Positions 7,529-15,691 of a DNA stretch of 64,000 nucleotides are shown here, piece after piece; within the stretch, counting starts at the first letter, position 1; every line of letters starts with the position of its first letter. The position numbers were made by a program, and so were the translations under genes. The stretch comes from Rivularia sp. T60_A2020_040. GTDB lineage: Bacteria > Cyanobacteriota > Cyanobacteriia > Cyanobacteriales > Nostocaceae. The notes beneath the pieces are model-generated. The model had not been told where the DNA came from. It searched no databases and was given only the letters and a program-made list of their open reading frames with translations. The stretch is from assembly GCA_015272215.1 (NCBI GenBank), contig JACYMD010000101.1, forward strand, positions 32,090 to 96,089, written 5' to 3'.

Positions 7529-9400
7529 ATGATTAATAACACATCTTCAATTGATGAACTGATTAGGAATAAAAATCCTTTCGCAGGACATATTGTTGTC
7601 CGTTCATCACAAATATGGGGAAAAAGTTTTCCCGATGTCCCTTCAATTAATGCTCATGCTTCCAATGCTGTTTTTGATGCAGTAGATAAAGTTAGTAAAG
7701 GGGAACGTGAAACTGTAGGAATTACAATTATCGCTGAAAAAGGAGCAGGTAAAAGTCATATTATCAGTCGAATTAGACATCGTTTGCAGACAGAAGATAA
7801 TGCATTCTTTATTTACATGGGCAAGTATGATAATTTAAATCAGATTAAATACGAATTTCTGCAAACTTTGGCTTCTAGTTTGAGAGCGCATGGTAGTAAA
7901 AATGTAATGCAGTGGCAAGAAATCGCAGCGGCTTTAATTAATGAAGCTAGAGGATGGGATTATACACCACAACAATATATTCAGAATATTTACCCAACAT
8001 ACTTGAAAAAATACTCAACTAAATTTGTTGATAAATTAACTGAACTTATTCTTCCAAATAAACCCGATATTACTAATCCTTATTTGATAAAAGCAATTTT
8101 ATGGACGCTATCTTCTGTCCACACTAACTATGCTAATTATTGGCTGGCTGGATTGGATTTAACTCAAAATCAAGCTGAAGTAATGGGATTACCCAATTAC
8201 GAGAAAAATGATAAAGAAGCGGAAGGATTAAAAACAGTTCGTCAGATTTTAGATATTATCAGTGATTACAAAGTTCCGGTAATTTGCTTTGATGAATTAG
8301 ATAATACTGAAGTGAATGAATATGGTTTGCTCTCGGCACACTTAATTGCAAATTTAGCAAAAGATTTATACAACAACCTTAAACGTTGTGTTTTTCTTTT
8401 GGCAATGTATCCTGGCACTTGGAACGAGCAAATAAGGACTTTACCACAAGTTGAAGCCGTCATCGATCGATTAGTTAGCGAGCAGTTAGATAGACAGCCT
8501 TTAAGGTTAAATAATCCTAATGCCGATGATATTGTGGCGATTGTCAGTCAGTGGCTACAAGTTTTCTACGAAGAAAATAAAGTTGTTCCACCCAACCCAG
8601 TTTATCCTTTTAATGAAAATAAGTTGAGAGAATTTGGTAAGAGTAAACCAACAATAAGGTCGATTTTAAAGTGGTGTGCAGAAAATTTTGTCAATTCACC
8701 AACTAAATCGAATCTAGTAAAAGAATATTATCAAAGCGAATTAACCAATATTGAAGCTTCTATTGATGAATTAATGGAAGATGAAGAAGCAATTTCCAAA
8801 GCACTTAGATTTGCATTCTCAAGTTTAAAGGGTGAAAAATTAGAAGGAATAGAGATTGAAGAAGTCGAAGATATTCAAGCTAAAGCAGCAGACAAAGGAT
8901 ATATTGACTTCAAAATTGTTGGTAATGATAGCAAAGTCAAAATTGGTGTTGATGTCATTCAGCAATCCGGTGGAAAGTATATAGGAGCAGCACTAAAAAG
9001 ACTAATTGAATATGAAAAATTTGATATTACTCGCGGTTGTTTAGTTCGCTCCAAAAAGATTAATTCTGGGGCATATATACCCAACAAATGTTTAAAACAA
9101 CTTTTGCATCATCAAGGTGGTGAATGGGTAATGTTGCAAAGCCAAGATATTAAACCTCTTTTAGCTATTTGGTTTGTACAGCGTAACTATAAAAGTTACG
9201 AGCTAACTGAAGAACAAATTTTTGATTTTATCAAACAGGAACAAATAGCAATTAGTAATCCTTTAGTTAGAGAAATACTCAGTGAACCATCAGGAGAACA
9301 ACCAAGCAATTTAACTGATGATGATTTACCAATCAGTATTCCTCAAAGCTTTGATAGTAGTTCTGATAGTATCGACTTAAATCTACCTATAGTTGATTAA
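7529..9400 (+). CDS. P-loop AAA-type ATPase of putative defence operon
   Basis: The 623-residue protein carries a Walker A motif AEKGAGKSH at 69-77 and a Walker B motif VPVICFDELDN near 249-259. A later segment resembles AAA lid helices (KPTIRSILKWCAENF). The N-terminal NPFAGHIVVRSSQIWGKSFPDVPSINA precedes the P-loop as in Orc/Cdc6-like or PglY/BrxC-like ATPases. The last third (IDFKIVGNDSKVKIGVDVIQQ... RGCLVRSKK) may be a degenerate nuclease-like fold, but I cannot confirm this. It should hydrolyse ATP and act with its neighbours on DNA. It ends two bases before the nuclease ATG, which implies tight coupling. The exact family is not recognised. Confidence 0.7.
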   Translation: MINNTSSIDELIRNKNPFAGHIVVRSSQIWGKSFPDVPSINAHASNAVFDAVDKVSKGERETVGITIIAEKGAGKSHIISRIRHRLQTEDNAFFIYMGKYDNLNQIKYEFLQTLASSLRAHGSKNVMQWQEIAAALINEARGWDYTPQQYIQNIYPTYLKKYSTKFVDKLTELILPNKPDITNPYLIKAILWTLSSVHTNYANYWLAGLDLTQNQAEVMGLPNYEKNDKEAEGLKTVRQILDIISDYKVPVICFDELDNTEVNEYGLLSAHLIANLAKDLYNNLKRCVFLLAMYPGTWNEQIRTLPQVEAVIDRLVSEQLDRQPLRLNNPNADDIVAIVSQWLQVFYEENKVVPPNPVYPFNENKLREFGKSKPTIRSILKWCAENFVNSPTKSNLVKEYYQSELTNIEASIDELMEDEEAISKALRFAFSSLKGEKLEGIEIEEVEDIQAKAADKGYIDFKIVGNDSKVKIGVDVIQQSGGKYIGAALKRLIEYEKFDITRGCLVRSKKINSGAYIPNKCLKQLLHHQGGEWVMLQSQDIKPLLAIWFVQRNYKSYELTEEQIFDFIKQEQIAISNPLVREILSEPSGEQPSNLTDDDLPISIPQSFDSSSDSIDLNLPIVD

Positions 9401-9402
9401 AT

Positions 9403-10800
9403 ATGAGTTTGCTGCTTCCGATTTCAACAGCATTATGTTTATCTACTTCCGATATTGCAGCTTTAATTCAAGGACGAATTATTGCTGCTATTCCCAAGAT
9501 GTTTATTCGTCCCGGACAAAAATTTGCGCTTTATCCGGTAGATTTATTAGCTATAGAAGAAAAAGTCTCAATCCAAGCTTGGGCTAAATGTGAACTCACT
9601 CAAATTCTTGATGAAAGTCTATCTCTAGAAAGATTATCTCGGTTAACAATCTGGACGCAAGATACATTAGATAAAATACTGCATCAACAACAGCATATTT
9701 TTCTATGTTATTTACGTCTTTATAAATTATCTCAGCCTTACGAGATATCACTAAAAATAGAATCAAATAAGTTAGGAAAATTTGTCAGTTTACCTAATTA
9801 TTTAACAGTTTCCGACGCAAACCCAGTATTACCCGATAACATTTTCACCACTCGCAAGCAGCAGTTAGAAAAACTCGAACCACCACAACATCCAGAATTA
9901 GAAGAATTACTAGACGTTTTATCACCTTTAACTATTAATAATCCAGCGGCGAAACAATTAGAAAAAAATATTAATATCTTCTTAGGTTGGAGTAATCAAC
10001 AAACGGTAAATAATACTAATTCCAACTTAGCTTGGATAAACAACATTGCAGCATTAGGAAACCGCAGTCAAGAGCAAGATAAAGGCAAAAATAATTATCA
10101 AGCAGGTACAGATTTTGAAAATATAGTCCGTCAAAGTTTAGAATTTTTAGGATTTACTATTGATTATTTTCATAAAGGTGGTGCTGGTGGTGTGGATTTG
10201 TTTTGTTCGCATCCTTACCCATTAGTTGGAGAATGTAAAGCCGGAAAAAAAATTCCTAATAATACAGCAGTACAATTATTAAACTTAGGAACGCTGCGTT
10301 TAAAAAGCCCAGAATTGCTTAAGCAAGCAACTAAATTAATTATCGGTCCTGGTGAACCAACAACACAACTTCAAGATGCTGCAAAAGTACATAATATGGC
10401 TATTATTAATCCTGAAACTTTAGAAAAACTCGTTAAATTACAAAGTAAATATAGTAATTCAATAGATTTATTTAAACTAAAAAACTTCTTAAAAACTGGA
10501 CAATCTGATACGGAAGTTGAAAAATATATAGTACAAGTTGAAGAAGAAATTAAATTGCGATCGCACTTAATAGAAATTGTTAAAAAGCATCAAGAGAATA
10601 CTGGGGATAAATACATTGAAGTTGCAACCCTTTATGGAGCTTATGGCTATTCAAAGCCTCCTCAATCATTAACCCGTCAAGAAATGTACGAAATTCTCAT
10701 TGAACTTTCTTCACCTTTAACGGGTTATTTGGGACGAATTAAAGGTACGGATTGGAAAAGCGATAAATTCTATTTTCTCCGCGATTTAGCGATTGAGTAA
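9403..10800 (+). CDS. PD-(D/E)XK (Mrr-like) nuclease of putative defence operon
   Basis: The 465-residue protein has an uncharacterised N-terminal half and a central restriction-endonuclease-like domain: GTDFENIVRQSLEFLGF with Glu239, KGGAGGVDLF with Asp265, GECKAGKK with Glu277 and Lys279, and TAVQLLNLG with Gln291. This is the E...D-(X)n-ExK...Q pattern of Mrr-like nucleases. A C-terminal helical domain of about 130 residues follows. It should cleave DNA; what triggers it is unknown. It begins two bases after the ATPase stop. No methyltransferase lies nearby, which argues against a classical R-M system. Confidence 0.75.
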   Translation: MSLLLPISTALCLSTSDIAALIQGRIIAAIPKMFIRPGQKFALYPVDLLAIEEKVSIQAWAKCELTQILDESLSLERLSRLTIWTQDTLDKILHQQQHIFLCYLRLYKLSQPYEISLKIESNKLGKFVSLPNYLTVSDANPVLPDNIFTTRKQQLEKLEPPQHPELEELLDVLSPLTINNPAAKQLEKNINIFLGWSNQQTVNNTNSNLAWINNIAALGNRSQEQDKGKNNYQAGTDFENIVRQSLEFLGFTIDYFHKGGAGGVDLFCSHPYPLVGECKAGKKIPNNTAVQLLNLGTLRLKSPELLKQATKLIIGPGEPTTQLQDAAKVHNMAIINPETLEKLVKLQSKYSNSIDLFKLKNFLKTGQSDTEVEKYIVQVEEEIKLRSHLIEIVKKHQENTGDKYIEVATLYGAYGYSKPPQSLTRQEMYEILIELSSPLTGYLGRIKGTDWKSDKFYFLRDLAIE

Positions 10801-10847
10801 TAAAATATTTTTTAGAGGATATTTGAAAAATCTAATTTCATATTTTA

Positions 10848-10940
10848 TCCGGCGGTTTAAACCGCATCTACACAAACAAAGTCCACCTGCGTGGACTAAT
10901 TAATTTACAACCCGCCTTACGGCAGGTTTTGTTTGTATAG
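10848..10940. repeat. CCGGCGGTTTAAACCGC palindromic repeat, copy 1
   Basis: The tract holds GGCGGTTTAAACCGC, then CTACACAAACAAAGTCCACC with CTGCGTGGAC, then CCCGCCTTACGGC. A related sequence in the opposite orientation lies at 60605-60656. It is a dispersed cyanobacterial palindrome family, placed here after the nuclease operon, where it may end transcription. Confidence 0.65.
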
Positions 10941-11028
10941 CCGCGACTTCTAGTAAATACTTTTAACCGTTAAAACATCCTCTTAAGAGGGAACAATCCA
11001 AAATCCAAAATCTAAAATCCAAAATCGA

Positions 11029-12087
11029 ATGACTAGCTTCTTCCGTGCTGAAGTTGATGCAATGACTGGATATATTCCAGGGGAACAGCCAAAATCGGGT
11101 AGTAAGATTATCAAGCTTAATAGTAATGAAAATCCTTATCCTCCCTCTCCTAAAGTGAAAGAAGTTTTACAAAACTTTGATTGGGAATGGTTACGACGAT
11201 ATCCTAATGCTTCTGCTACCGATTTTCGTAATGCTATTAGTGAAGTTTTGAATATTCCTGCTGATTGGATAATTGTTGGTAATGGTAGTGATGAAGTGTT
11301 GAATTTAATAATTCGCGCTTGTACGAATTCGGATAGAAAAGTCGTTTATCCTATGCCTACCTACATCCTTTATCGTAATTTGGTAGAAATGCAAGCATCC
11401 CAAAAAGCAGAAATTGATTATCCACTAGATTATCAATTACCGATAGAAGAATTAGTAAAAAATGATGGTGCAGTAACAATTATTGCTACTCCTAATAGTC
11501 CATCTGGACATATTGTACCAATAAAAGATTTACGGGAATTAGCAACAAGATTATCTGGTATTTTGGTTATTGATGAGGCTTATGTAGATTTTGGTAATGG
11601 TGATGCTTTATCTCTAGTTAAAGAGTTTAATAATGTAATTTCTATTCGTACTTTATCGAAGGGATATTCACTTGCGGGGATAAGATTAGGTTTCGCAATT
11701 GCTAATCCTAATTTATTGCAGGGTTTGTATAAAGTTAAGGATAGTCACAATATTGATGCTATTGCTTGTGCTATCGGTGCTGCTGCTATCCGTGACCAAG
11801 ATTATAAGAATTATTGTGTGGAAAAGGTTAAAATATCACGGGATAAGTTATCAATAGATTTGAAAAAATTAGGTTTTAAAGTTTGGGATTCTCATACTAA
11901 TTGTTTATTAGTTGAGCCTCCTCAAGGTAATGCGGAGTATTTGTATTTAAGGTTGAAGGAAGAAGGTATTTGGATTAGATATTTTCCAGAGAAAGGGTTG
12001 GAAGATAAGTTAAGGATTACTGTTGGTACGGATGAGGAAAATCAAGTATTAGTTGAGGCTTTGGGTGAGTTGATTAAGGGTAATTAA
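11029..12087 (+). CDS. hisC: Histidinol-phosphate aminotransferase
   Basis: HisC is a PLP enzyme of histidine biosynthesis converting imidazole acetol phosphate to histidinol phosphate with glutamate. The 352-residue protein has the class II fold-type I motifs: SNENPYPPSP near 32-41, GNGSDE at 84-89, ATPNSPSG at 153-160, IDEAYVDF at 181-188, and the Schiff-base lysine K211 in RTLSKGYSLAGIRLGF. The C-terminal arginine motif (GIWIRYFPEKGLEDKLRITVG) binds the phosphate. The gene is isolated from other his genes, as is usual in cyanobacteria. STRR sequence (CAAAATCTAAAATCC) directly precedes the ATG. A related aminotransferase such as a CobD homologue is less likely. Confidence 0.9.
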   Translation: MTSFFRAEVDAMTGYIPGEQPKSGSKIIKLNSNENPYPPSPKVKEVLQNFDWEWLRRYPNASATDFRNAISEVLNIPADWIIVGNGSDEVLNLIIRACTNSDRKVVYPMPTYILYRNLVEMQASQKAEIDYPLDYQLPIEELVKNDGAVTIIATPNSPSGHIVPIKDLRELATRLSGILVIDEAYVDFGNGDALSLVKEFNNVISIRTLSKGYSLAGIRLGFAIANPNLLQGLYKVKDSHNIDAIACAIGAAAIRDQDYKNYCVEKVKISRDKLSIDLKKLGFKVWDSHTNCLLVEPPQGNAEYLYLRLKEEGIWIRYFPEKGLEDKLRITVGTDEENQVLVEALGELIKGN

Positions 12088-12105
12088 ATAATTAAATATC
12101 TATTT

Positions 12106-12148
12106 AACGCAGAGGAGCGCAAAGGTTTACGCGGAGTAACGCGGAGTT
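12106..12148. repeat. AACGCAGAGGAGCGCAAAGG dispersed repeat, copy 2
   Basis: The first 22 bases match the copy at 4646-4681 nearly exactly; both end in a CGCAGAG/CGCGGAG run. A (TTAAT)n tract follows at about 12149-12176 and encodes the last residues and stop codon of the convergent glycosyltransferase gene. Confidence 0.75.
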
Positions 12149-12159
12149 TTTAATTTAAT

Positions 12160-13956
12160 TTAATTTAATTTAATCAATTGATAATTCTGCACTTCACCAA
12201 TAATTTGATGGGGTTGCGATATTCTTGAAACTTGCTCTTCGGGTATCCAAGCGTAACTAGGAATCGGAAGTTGAGACACTTGATTGAGATTTATTTTTTT
12301 TCCATGTTTTGGAGTGTAAAAATTGATTAGTACTCCAGTTTTACCATCAACATCAACGAAATTAATCGGATAATTTTGCAAAATTTGAGCAATTTGAGGT
12401 TGCTGTAAAAATGCTTGAAAGTCTGGGTTATAGTTACTTAAAAAACCGAAACTACCAGTTACCGCCAAAGTCAACCAAGCGGAAATCAACCAAGCTGCTA
12501 TCCAATAACGGGCTGAAATCAAATTTTTACCAAAGCGACAACGAGCAACCCAAATTAAAGGTAAAGTTAACCAGCCTAATCCTAATACTAAACCAATGAT
12601 TGCATAATTGCGGATTTCACCATCGCTATCGCTAATTACAAAAATTACTACACTCCCTAATAAAAGTAAAATAGCCAGTATCGCAAAGATATAGTTTATA
12701 GTTTGCAAAATACGAGTTGACGATAAACGTATTGGTGAAAATAAAGATATATTTTGTGTTTCTATTTGTCTTTTTATTTCTTTGATTTCTTTATCCCAAA
12801 TGTTTCCCAGCCAATTCAATCCAACCGCAGCAAGTAAAGCAATAAAAGGATATATTGCAAGACTGTAATGAGATAAACGAGTTGAAAAAATACTCAATTC
12901 GATAAATAAAATCAGCGGAAATACTATTAACAATAATAAATTTTTCTTTGTAGTGCGAGCATCTTGCTCGCTATTTTGATTTCCAGATTGCTCGCTATTT
13001 TGACCAAAATATTGCCAATTTTTAGAATTATAACTATTAGTTTCTTCCGCAAAGTTAAAATTATATTTAGATAAAAAATCTCTAATTAATAAACCTGTAC
13101 CTAATAAACAATGAAATGACCAAGGAAAAGCTAAAATTGGAATATGCCAAAAATAATAAATCCAGTTATTATTTTCGCGTTCACTTGAACCTTGTTGGAT
13201 AACAAAATTTATTAATTGTGTAAAACTATCATCACCAAATCGTAAAAAACTAAGTCTCAGCCAAATTATAGTCGGCAACAATCCTAAAAACAATCCTAGA
13301 TATAACATCGGATTTGCTAAATGATGATGACGGCGATGCTGTAATATTAAATAAGGCAACAAAGCTATTATTGGAGGAAAAATCATAAAGCTTCTTAATA
13401 AAAAACATAAACCAAAACTAGAGCCAGCAATCAAACCCCAAATATAACAATGTTTAAAATTTAATTCTGCTTTTAATAAAGAAAAAATTCCTAAAAGGAT
13501 TAAAAACACCAGTGGTACATCTGGAGTTCCTAAACGAGAATATTGCAGCCAAAGAAACTCTACACTCAAAATAGCAGCCGCAAGCCAAGCAACTTTTTTA
13601 TTTAATAATATTTTGCCTATTTCATATACCATAAAAACGCTCAAAATACCAGCAATCATATTTGGTAAACGAACGCTAATTTCACTAATACCAAATAAAC
13701 TGTAAGAAACAGCAAGTAACCAATAGAAACCCGGTGTTTTATGATGGGGACTTTTCCAAGGATTTATCCAGTCTCCCGAATCATACATTAATCGCGATCG
13801 CCAAGCATAAAGTCCCTCATCATGAGCCATCAAACTATGATTTTCTATACCTGGTAACAATAGTGGAAATATCCAAACTAATAAACTTAAATAAGGACAA
13901 ACAGTCCAAGTGAAAAAATTTAGTTTAATCAAAGAGAACTTTAGTTTAGATAACAT
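12160..13956 (-). CDS. ArnT/PMT-like (GT39 family) membrane glycosyltransferase
   Basis: The 598-residue integral membrane protein has about a dozen hydrophobic segments. The GT-C catalytic loop is in the first periplasmic segment: AHDEGLYAWRSRLMYDSGDW, with the Asp-Glu pair at 46-47 and TPGFYWLLA soon after. These enzymes transfer sugars from polyprenyl-phosphate carriers to lipids or proteins. Substrate cannot be told. Odd: residues about 318-335 (NSEQSGNQNSEQDARTT) contain a copy of the TAGTGCGAGCATCTTGCTCGC palindrome found between genes at 15548-15572. It falls in a soluble loop between membrane helices. The stop codon lies in a (TTAAT)n repeat. Confidence 0.82.
   Translation of the reverse strand: MLSKLKFSLIKLNFFTWTVCPYLSLLVWIFPLLLPGIENHSLMAHDEGLYAWRSRLMYDSGDWINPWKSPHHKTPGFYWLLAVSYSLFGISEISVRLPNMIAGILSVFMVYEIGKILLNKKVAWLAAAILSVEFLWLQYSRLGTPDVPLVFLILLGIFSLLKAELNFKHCYIWGLIAGSSFGLCFLLRSFMIFPPIIALLPYLILQHRRHHHLANPMLYLGLFLGLLPTIIWLRLSFLRFGDDSFTQLINFVIQQGSSERENNNWIYYFWHIPILAFPWSFHCLLGTGLLIRDFLSKYNFNFAEETNSYNSKNWQYFGQNSEQSGNQNSEQDARTTKKNLLLLIVFPLILFIELSIFSTRLSHYSLAIYPFIALLAAVGLNWLGNIWDKEIKEIKRQIETQNISLFSPIRLSSTRILQTINYIFAILAILLLLGSVVIFVISDSDGEIRNYAIIGLVLGLGWLTLPLIWVARCRFGKNLISARYWIAAWLISAWLTLAVTGSFGFLSNYNPDFQAFLQQPQIAQILQNYPINFVDVDGKTGVLINFYTPKHGKKINLNQVSQLPIPSYAWIPEEQVSRISQPHQIIGEVQNYQLIKLN
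12950..12995. repeat. Intragenic GTGCGAGCATCTTGCTCGC palindrome in the glycosyltransferase gene
   Basis: TAGTGCGAGCATCTTGCTCG at about 12954-12978 is followed by a second partial unit (ATTGCTCGCTATTTTG). Intergenic relatives lie at 15548-15572 and 51316-51340. The frame of the host gene is kept. Confidence 0.75.
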
Positions 13957-14050
13957 TTGATTAGTAAATATTGCAGATAACGAACTTAATTAAATTAATT
14001 GTCAAATCTTTTTTTAAAATATGTAAAGTGGTACACCAGGGAATTTTATA

Positions 14051-14692
14051 ATGCTTCGACCAAATCAACGCATCAAGTTGGATGACACCGATGATAAGTT
14101 ATTTTACGGACTGCCTCGTTTTGTTACCCATGTAGACGAAGGCTTTATTCAGCAACTTACAGATTTATACCGTCAACGTCTCCAACCCAATACGCGGATT
14201 TTTGACATGATGAGTAGTTGGGTGTCTCATTTACCAGATGAAATCCAATTTAGTCATGTTGAAGGACACGGAATGAATTCTGAAGAATTAGCACGTAATC
14301 CTCAATTTGACAATTACTTTATCCAAAATCTTAACGAAAATCCCAAATTACCGCTCAAAGACCAAGAATTTGATGCTGTTCTCAATTGTGTTTCCGTACA
14401 ATATTTGCAGTATCCGGAAGCAATATTTACCGAAATCCACCGCATCCTCAAACCCGGTGGTATAGCAATTATCAGCTTTTCCAACCGAATGTTTTATCAA
14501 AAAGCCATTCAAGCATGGCGCGATAGTAGTGAAAGGGGTAGAGTCGAATTGGTTAAAAGTTATTTTCAATCGATTCCCGGATTTACTCCTCCAGAAGTAA
14601 TCATAAATCAATCTTCAGCACCAAATTTCCTCCAGTGGTTAGGTGCGGGAAGTGGCGACCCGTTTTATGCTGTTATAGCTCATCGAAATTAA
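14051..14692 (+). CDS. Class I SAM-dependent methyltransferase
   Basis: The 213-residue protein has a Rossmann methyltransferase pattern: RIFDMMSSWVSHLP near 53-66 in place of motif I, a putative acidic/loop region LNCVSVQYLQYPEAIFTEIHRILKPGG near 112-138, and the post-motif strand IAIISFSNRMF. The DxMSSWVSHLP variant lacks the usual GxGxG, so binding of SAM should be checked. Substrate is unknown. It stands alone, starting at an ATG 94 bases from the divergent glycosyltransferase gene, which suggests a shared promoter region. Confidence 0.8.
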   Translation: MLRPNQRIKLDDTDDKLFYGLPRFVTHVDEGFIQQLTDLYRQRLQPNTRIFDMMSSWVSHLPDEIQFSHVEGHGMNSEELARNPQFDNYFIQNLNENPKLPLKDQEFDAVLNCVSVQYLQYPEAIFTEIHRILKPGGIAIISFSNRMFYQKAIQAWRDSSERGRVELVKSYFQSIPGFTPPEVIINQSSAPNFLQWLGAGSGDPFYAVIAHRN

Positions 14693-14942
14693 CAGTTAAT
14701 AAATAAAGGTTAATTGGATTTTGGATTTTGGATTGATTCTAGTGAAGTTGTCAAAATCGAAAATTCTTTGGTTAAGAAGTTTAACTGTTGATTAACATAC
14801 TCAAACGTGATCAAAAAGTAATTTTTGTTTATTCAGGTATGAAGTATAAAGGATGAGTCATAAAGTATCAGTTATAAAGTATAAATTGTTAATCCTTTAT
14901 ACTTTATTCGGTCAAACTTAAATTACAAATTAGGAGTAAAAG

Positions 14943-15458
14943 ATGAATTTTCCCCGTGTGCATAAAATATTAGCAGCCCTACTTCTTTCGATTGTATTAC
15001 TGACAACAGCCTGCGCTCAACAAGCACCAGGACGTTTCGATCAGGTACAGCAGGAAAGTACTCAGCAGAAGAAAGGACAAGCGGTTGCTAAAGATGCAAC
15101 TCAAGGTAGTGAATTTAATAAATTCTTCCCACAAGCATCAGACGGTTATCAGCGAGTTTTTACTCAAGAGAAGAAAGGTTTTGCTGAAGCGAAGTTGAAA
15201 CAAGATGGTAAAGAAGTGGCAGTAATGGCGATTTCCGACACCATCAGCGTACCTGGAGCAGCAGCGAAATTCTCTAATAGCACCAAACAAATCTCTGGTT
15301 ATCCAGCAGTAGAAGTTGGGAATACCCAGACAGCGATTTTAGTTAACGATCGTTATCAAGTAAAAGTATTGTCCCGCAGCCCTTCTTTTACAGCTACCGA
15401 TAGAGAAGCTTGGCTGAAGAAATTTAACCTTAGCGGTTTATCTCGATTAAAAGCATAG
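14943..15458 (+). CDS. Putative lipoprotein of unknown function
   Basis: The 171-residue protein has an N-terminal signal peptide ending in the lipobox LTTAC, with Cys24 as the lipidated residue. The mature part is polar: a Gln-rich linker (QQAPGRFDQVQQESTQQKKG), then a beta-rich domain. It should be anchored to a membrane outside the cytoplasm. GGAG precedes the start by eight bases. The upstream gap has AAAGTAT-type STRRs, and STRR sequence begins right at the stop codon. No family is recognised. Confidence 0.75.
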   Translation: MNFPRVHKILAALLLSIVLLTTACAQQAPGRFDQVQQESTQQKKGQAVAKDATQGSEFNKFFPQASDGYQRVFTQEKKGFAEAKLKQDGKEVAVMAISDTISVPGAAAKFSNSTKQISGYPAVEVGNTQTAILVNDRYQVKVLSRSPSFTATDREAWLKKFNLSGLSRLKA

Positions 15459-15466
15459 TTAACAGT

Positions 15467-15498
15467 TGATAGTTGACAGTTGACAGTTGACAGTTATT
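15467..15498. repeat. STRR heptamer array (GTTGACA)n
   Basis: About four degenerate GTTGACA units follow the lipoprotein stop. The reverse-complement form (ACTGTCAACTGTCAAC) lies on the other side of the nested palindrome at about 15606-15640, so the whole intergenic segment is symmetrical. Further arrays of the same heptamer are at 17943-17960, 22451-22487, 24507-24540, 34123-34147 and 35911-35946. Confidence 0.85.
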
Positions 15499-15513
15499 AG
15501 TTTTTGGTTGTTT

Positions 15514-15602
15514 AGGGACTTCCAAAAAATAATTTATCCAATTAACGTAGTGCGAGCATCTTGCTCGCACTAAAATGGATCTTTTTTTATTTGGAAGTCC
15601 CT
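15514..15602. repeat. 89-bp nested palindromic element, MITE-like
   Basis: The terminal arms AGGGACTTCCAAA (15514-15526) and TTTGGAAGTCCCT (15590-15602) are perfect 13-bp inverted repeats. Inside lies the GTAGTGCGAGCATCTTGCTC palindrome (15548-15572), itself a dispersed repeat. It looks like one repeat inserted in another. Confidence 0.75.
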
Positions 15603-15691
15603 TCTCCACTGTCAACTGTCAACTGTACACTGTCAACTGTCCACCATCCATTTTTTCAGCAATAAATTAAGTAATCAAGGAGCCTACTATC

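Noticed and set aside
6839..10800. Classifying the operon as BREX, DISARM or Wadjet
   Set aside because: No PglZ, methyltransferase, helicase or SMC-like gene is present, and the ATPase and nuclease do not match those gene sets by any motif I can see.
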